From Singulisphaera sp. GP187 (GTDB taxonomy: Bacteria > Planctomycetota > Phycisphaerae > Phycisphaerales > SM1A02): a stretch of DNA of 64,000 nucleotides. This document shows positions 60,600 through 64,000 of this stretch, piece after piece. The notes beneath the pieces were generated by a model, which did no database searches, was not told the DNA's origin, and was given only the letters and a program-made list of their open reading frames with translations. Both the position numbers and the translations under genes were made by a program. Numbering within the stretch: position 1 is the stretch's first letter; each line of letters begins with the position of its first letter. Location of the stretch: NCBI GenBank assembly GCA_945869475.1, contig CAMBOV010000002.1, positions 141,498-205,497 of the forward strand. The letters are read 5' to 3'.

Positions 60600-62410
60600 T
60601 GTCGCTCGCGTTCACATCGGGCGAGTCGGTCAGCGAGTACCTCGATCGCTACGAGCGCAACGAGTTGCTGCGATTTCTCACGTGCGGTTCAGTCGACGAT
60701 GGCAAGAGCACGCTCATCGGTCGACTCTTGCATGACACCGGGCGGTTGTACGACGATCACCTGAAGGCTCTCGAAGTTGAGAGTCGCGTGCATGGCACAC
60801 AAGGTGGCGCACTCGACCTCGCGCTCGTCGTTGACGGACTCAAAGCTGAGCGCGAGCAGGGGATCACCATCGATGTCGCATGGCGTTACTTCGCAACGGC
60901 CCGTCGAAGTTTCATCATCGCAGATTGCCCTGGACACGAGCAATACACGCGCAACATGGCAACGGGTGCGAGCCACTGCCAACTCGCCATCACGCTGATC
61001 GACGCGCGCAATGGTGTCAGCACACAAACGCGACGGCACGCATTTATCGCGAGTCTGCTTGGCATCCGTCATGTTGTCGCAGCGGTGAACAAGATGGACC
61101 TCGTCGCGTGGGGTGAGGGACGCTTTCGTGAGATCGAACGCGAGTTTCTCGACTATTGCGCGCGCCTCGGCATCGCTGACCCGATCGCGGTGCCTGTGAG
61201 TGCGCTGACGGGAGAGAACATCGTGACGCGTGGATCGCACACCCCGTGGTACAGCGGTGCACCCGTGCTGGAATTGCTCGAGTCGGTTGCGGTCGATCGA
61301 CCCGCTGCGGATGCTTCCTTTCGAATGCCGGTGCAGTATGTGATTCGACCGACACTCGAGTTTCGCGGGTTCGCCGGAACGATCGCATCGGGCAGTGTGA
61401 AAGCTGGCGATCGCGTTCGCATTCTGCCGTCGGGTCGCGAAACGCGAGTAAGGCGCATTGCGCGCTCGCACGAGGATGGTGGCGACTTGACCATTGCGGT
61501 CGCTCCGCAGAGCGTTGTGTTGACGTTTGAAGATGAAGTCGATTGCAGTCGAGGCGATGTGGTCTCGTGCTTGGGTGGAAGTGGCGATGCGCTGGTCGCA
61601 CAAACATTCGAAGCAGACCTCGTGTGGATGGATGAATCGATGCTCACCGCGGGGCAGACCTTTCTGTTGAAGGTTGGCACTCGCGTGACGCCAGCTCGTA
61701 TTGTTCGCGTGCGCCACCGCGTCGATGTCGACACGCTCGAGCCTCAGGTCACCGACACGCTTGCGCTGAACGACATCGGTCGCGTTGAATTCGAGACCGA
61801 ACAGGCGATCGCGTTTGATCCCTATCGTCGCATCCATGGAACTGGATCGATCATCCTGATTGACCGGCTCACCAACGCAACCGCCGCGGCGGGAATGATT
61901 CGCACGGGCGATGCGAGTGATGCGCACGCTCGCAAAGCGCATTGGCAGACCGAGGCGGCGCCGACGATCCATCCACCTGTTGGTCAGAGTCTCGTCACTG
62001 CGAAGGTGCGCGCAGAGCGGTGGCGACAGAAGCCGATCGCGATTTTGCTGTATGGATCGAGCGGCAGCGGTAAGACGATGCGCGCGTTTGATCTCGAGCG
62101 CGGACTCTGGCAGCAAGGTCACGCAGTTGTCGTTCTCGATGGACAGATGCTGCGCGCGGGATTGAGCCGTGATCTTTCATTCACCGACGAAGAGCGCAGC
62201 GAGAATCTGCGACGGGCGAGTGAGATGGCGCGCATCCTGCTCGATCAGGGATTGATTGTGATTCTCAGCATGGTCGCACCCAGCCCAGAGGCGCGCGCGC
62301 TGGCAAGCGACTTGATCGGCGCAGAGCGCGTCGTGATGATCGACTGCGGCGAGAGCGATTCGCCCGACGCGGGTGCGCTGCTACGAATGGTGAGCGCGAA
62401 GATTCGGTAG
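60599..62410 (+). CDS. cysN: Sulfate adenylyltransferase subunit 1 fused to degenerate APS kinase
   Basis: A 603-residue protein. Residues 1-430 are the GTPase CysN: CGSVDDGKSTLIGRLLHD, ADCPGHEQYTRNMATGA and NKMDL, then beta-barrels. Residues about 460-603 are an APS-kinase domain with Walker A GSSGSGKT and SRDLSFTDEERSENLRRASE. It lacks key parts: DGQMLR replaces DGDxxR, the SPFRAxR loop reads APSPEAR, and the DPKGLYKKA lid is absent. The domain may be inactive or regulatory. GTP use by CysN drives sulfate activation with CysD. The 3' end overlaps the convergent gene by 30 bp. Confidence 0.93.
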   Translation: MSLAFTSGESVSEYLDRYERNELLRFLTCGSVDDGKSTLIGRLLHDTGRLYDDHLKALEVESRVHGTQGGALDLALVVDGLKAEREQGITIDVAWRYFATARRSFIIADCPGHEQYTRNMATGASHCQLAITLIDARNGVSTQTRRHAFIASLLGIRHVVAAVNKMDLVAWGEGRFREIEREFLDYCARLGIADPIAVPVSALTGENIVTRGSHTPWYSGAPVLELLESVAVDRPAADASFRMPVQYVIRPTLEFRGFAGTIASGSVKAGDRVRILPSGRETRVRRIARSHEDGGDLTIAVAPQSVVLTFEDEVDCSRGDVVSCLGGSGDALVAQTFEADLVWMDESMLTAGQTFLLKVGTRVTPARIVRVRHRVDVDTLEPQVTDTLALNDIGRVEFETEQAIAFDPYRRIHGTGSIILIDRLTNATAAAGMIRTGDASDAHARKAHWQTEAAPTIHPPVGQSLVTAKVRAERWRQKPIAILLYGSSGSGKTMRAFDLERGLWQQGHAVVVLDGQMLRAGLSRDLSFTDEERSENLRRASEMARILLDQGLIVILSMVAPSPEARALASDLIGAERVVMIDCGESDSPDAGALLRMVSAKIR

Positions 62411-63799
62411 TGGGGGTGCGTCGCGGCCAAACATCTGGCGCATGATGAACGGGAGCACCGCAGATGTAGGGATCTCAAGATCATCATGATCGGCATCGTC
62501 GACCATCAAAAGTGGACGTCGCGCGTGCGCCTGCTCGACGCGACCATGCGATCCGCGCACGAGCGATGCATCGAGCGGAATCACATCAAGCAGCGCGCGC
62601 ATGCCGAGTTTGCGCATGAGCAGCTTGCATGCGAGGCGACCGCGCACGAACGGTCGTGATCGATCGAGGAGCAACTCACATGGGTCGTATCCAGGCTTGC
62701 GGTGAATGTCGACTGTGCGGGCAAAGTCTGGCGCGCGCGCGTCATCGTGCCACCACGGGTACGCGAACCAGCGGTCCGCTGCGCTGATTGCAACGAGGTC
62801 GCCAGCACGCGAGTGATTCAGACCCGCGTCGCTCTTGCCCTGCGCGTCGAGCACGCATTCAACGCCGGCAGTTGCCTGCAGAATGCGCCGCACCTCGCCG
62901 AGGTCGCGTTCGTGCGCAACATAAATGTGCGCAACTTGGTGGTCGCACACCGCGAAGGCGCGCGACGCTCCGGCGTCGAGCATCTCACGACCGAGTTCAT
63001 CGCGCAGACTCAAGAACCCAGCATCCCGCAGCACACGGTTGAGATGCACAGCGTCTGAAACTGGAGAGATGCCGTATTCACTCACCACACTCACGCGTGT
63101 GCCACGCTGATCGAAGAACTTCAGCAGCGCGGCAAAGACACGATCGATCTCGCGAAGTTCGCGCGACGTGCGCGGATCGCTCGGCCCATACTTCTGGAGC
63201 GCGTAGTCGAGGTGAGGGAGATAGACGAGAGTGAGCGTTGGATCGAACTTCGCGACCGTCATCATGGTCGCGCGTGCGATCCAATCAGTCGATCGAATGT
63301 CGGCGGCGGGTCCCCAGAAGTGAAAGAGCGGAAACTCGCCAATTTCTGCGCGAAGTTCGTCGCGCCAATTGGGCGGATTCGTCCAGACGTCAGGAACTTT
63401 GCGTCCATCGGCGCAGTAGATCGGGCGCGGAGTGACGGTGATGTCGGCGGATGAGTACATCGCGTTCCACCAGAAAAGATTCGCAGTTGTCACGCGCGGG
63501 TCACGTTGCCGCGCGAGATCCCAGATGCGCGGAGGCTCGACGAGCGCACTGGACTGTTTCCAGAAGTGCACCTCATTCTGCGCTCGGTCGAACCATCCAT
63601 TGCCGACGATGCCGTGAAGCGCAGGAGTCGTTCCCGTCAAGATGCTCGATTGCACGGTGCACGTCACCGCAGGAAGATCCGGGATGAGTGAGCGAATGCC
63701 GCCGCATCGCCGTGCGAATTCGACGAGCGTCGGCGTCGCATCGCACAGCAAACTCGGAGTCAATCCAACGATGTTGAGAAGTGCCGTGCGTTGAGCCAC
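62381..63799 (-). CDS. Alkaline-phosphatase superfamily hydrolase
   Basis: A 472-residue protein like the nucleotide pyrophosphatase/phosphodiesterase branch. The N-terminal VGLTPSLLCDATPTL, then PAVTCTVQSSILTGTTPALHGIVGNGWFD with the nucleophile Thr of VTCTVQSS, YLPHLDYALQKYGP and VVSEYGISPVSDAVHLNRVL hold the metal-binding residues. No signal peptide, so cytosolic. It starts with GTG at 63799, with TACCCT 6 nt upstream. The substrate is unknown. Confidence 0.82.
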   Translation of the reverse strand: MAQRTALLNIVGLTPSLLCDATPTLVEFARRCGGIRSLIPDLPAVTCTVQSSILTGTTPALHGIVGNGWFDRAQNEVHFWKQSSALVEPPRIWDLARQRDPRVTTANLFWWNAMYSSADITVTPRPIYCADGRKVPDVWTNPPNWRDELRAEIGEFPLFHFWGPAADIRSTDWIARATMMTVAKFDPTLTLVYLPHLDYALQKYGPSDPRTSRELREIDRVFAALLKFFDQRGTRVSVVSEYGISPVSDAVHLNRVLRDAGFLSLRDELGREMLDAGASRAFAVCDHQVAHIYVAHERDLGEVRRILQATAGVECVLDAQGKSDAGLNHSRAGDLVAISAADRWFAYPWWHDDARAPDFARTVDIHRKPGYDPCELLLDRSRPFVRGRLACKLLMRKLGMRALLDVIPLDASLVRGSHGRVEQAHARRPLLMVDDADHDDLEIPTSAVLPFIMRQMFGRDAPPLPNLRAHHS

Positions 63800-63805
63800 G
63801 CGGTG

Positions 63806-63811
63806 AGGGTA
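63806..63811 (-). promoter_or_regulatory. TANNNT box of phosphatase-like gene
   Basis: TACCCT on the minus strand ends 6 nt before the GTG at 63799. The preceding gene ends at 63824, only 24 bp upstream, so this would be an internal promoter. Confidence 0.35.
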
Positions 63812-63823
63812 GGGCAGGCACGC

Positions 63824-64000
63824 TCAACGCAGCAGTGTTGCAAGCGGACATCGAAGCACTGTGACTGTTCGCCGTGAACCATCGCCTTCGACGGTGCACG
63901 CGAGCCAGAGGTCTGCACCGTGCACGATCGCGCGGGGGAATCCACTTGAACGATCTGCGGCAATTCGAGTGAGTGTGTGTAGTGCGCCGACTGTTCCATC
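63824..64000 (-). CDS. Sialidase/BNR-repeat-like protein, 5' partial
   Basis: The frame from the window edge runs 58 codons to a TGA at 63824-63826. The visible C-terminus (RIAADRSSGFPRAIVHGADL, then LWLACTVEG and LRCPLATLLR) resembles the last blade of exo-sialidase-like beta-propellers (a SGFPR segment followed by a W-x-A-x-T strand). The rest lies beyond the window, so substrate and localisation cannot be judged. Confidence 0.55.
   Translation of the reverse strand, partial: DGTVGALHTLTRIAADRSSGFPRAIVHGADLWLACTVEGDGSRRTVTVLRCPLATLLR

Noticed and set aside
60689..62122. Minus-strand 477-codon frame opposite cysN
   Set aside because: Antisense shadow of a strongly conserved gene; Arg/His/Asp-rich and without domain signs.
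63760..63999. Minus-strand 79-codon frame at the right edge
   Set aside because: The alternative frame ending at 63824 reads as a sialidase-like C-terminus, and this frame overlaps the start of the phosphatase-like gene.
1..64000. CRISPR arrays, rRNA, tRNA, intact insertion sequences or prophage
   Set aside because: I read both strands for regularly spaced repeats, tRNA T-arms and transposase or phage genes and found none that I could support.

Overview
The window reads as chromosomal DNA of a planctomycete, most likely of the Phycisphaerae. The grounds are a full MoxR/DUF58/BatA/von Willebrand/DUF4175-type operon, two secreted proteins with PEP-CTERM-like tails, a DUF6677-type membrane protein, an OprB porin, a FlgM-like protein and several small proteins I associate with planctomycetes. 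This is recognition of families by eye, not a database result. Coding density is high, start codons often overlap the preceding stop (ATGA or GTGA), and seven convergent gene pairs overlap at their 3' ends.

Layout. 1-5.0 kb: sugar kinase (5' cut off), OprB porin, lgt, trpD and an MscS channel. 5.0-7.4 kb: an accessory-looking island with a structured intergenic stretch, a small glycine-rich membrane protein preceded by an attC-like imperfect hairpin, gene remnants, and a two-gene module of a small helical protein plus a nucleotidyltransferase. 7.6-11.2 kb: comEC, whose reading frame runs 633 bp antisense into the last gene of the next operon. 10.0-23.1 kb: a seven-gene minus-strand operon starting with moxR. 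23.1-25.8 kb: dnaA and an RNase Z-like hydrolase. 25.9-29.6 kb: HPt, REC-GGDEF, recO, M16 peptidase, PilZ. 29.7-33.9 kb: lipA, lipoprotein, M48 peptidase, lemA. 34-40.2 kb: DEAD-box helicase, small membrane proteins, ferredoxin, an 18-residue lysine-rich peptide gene with a predicted pseudoknot leader, dapB and a second M16 protein. 40.2-43.6 kb: ECF sigma, putative anti-sigma, and secreted or lipid-anchored proteins. 43.5-48.4 kb: amidohydrolases and a FlgM-like protein. 48.6-52.3 kb: lipoprotein, holB, CYTH, atpC, scpB. 52.3-57.2 kb: PEP-CTERM pair, tRNA-dihydrouridine synthase, lipoprotein, Fic-like protein, DUF3299-like protein. 57.2-62.4 kb: sulfate activation (permease, cysC, cysD, cysN with a fused, degenerate APS-kinase domain). 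62.4-64 kb: alkaline-phosphatase superfamily protein and the tail of a sialidase-like protein.

The most striking pattern is regulatory. At least 14 genes that begin transcription units have a TANNNT box 6-9 nt before the start codon and no obvious ribosome binding site, which predicts widespread leaderless transcription. Genes with clear Shine-Dalgarno sites (moxR, the glycine-rich membrane protein, the PEP-CTERM pair, the lysine-rich peptide) form a contrasting class. The most novel single locus is the lysine-rich micro-gene, whose pseudoknot lies directly against its ribosome binding site. I saw no tRNA or rRNA gene, CRISPR array or intact insertion sequence.
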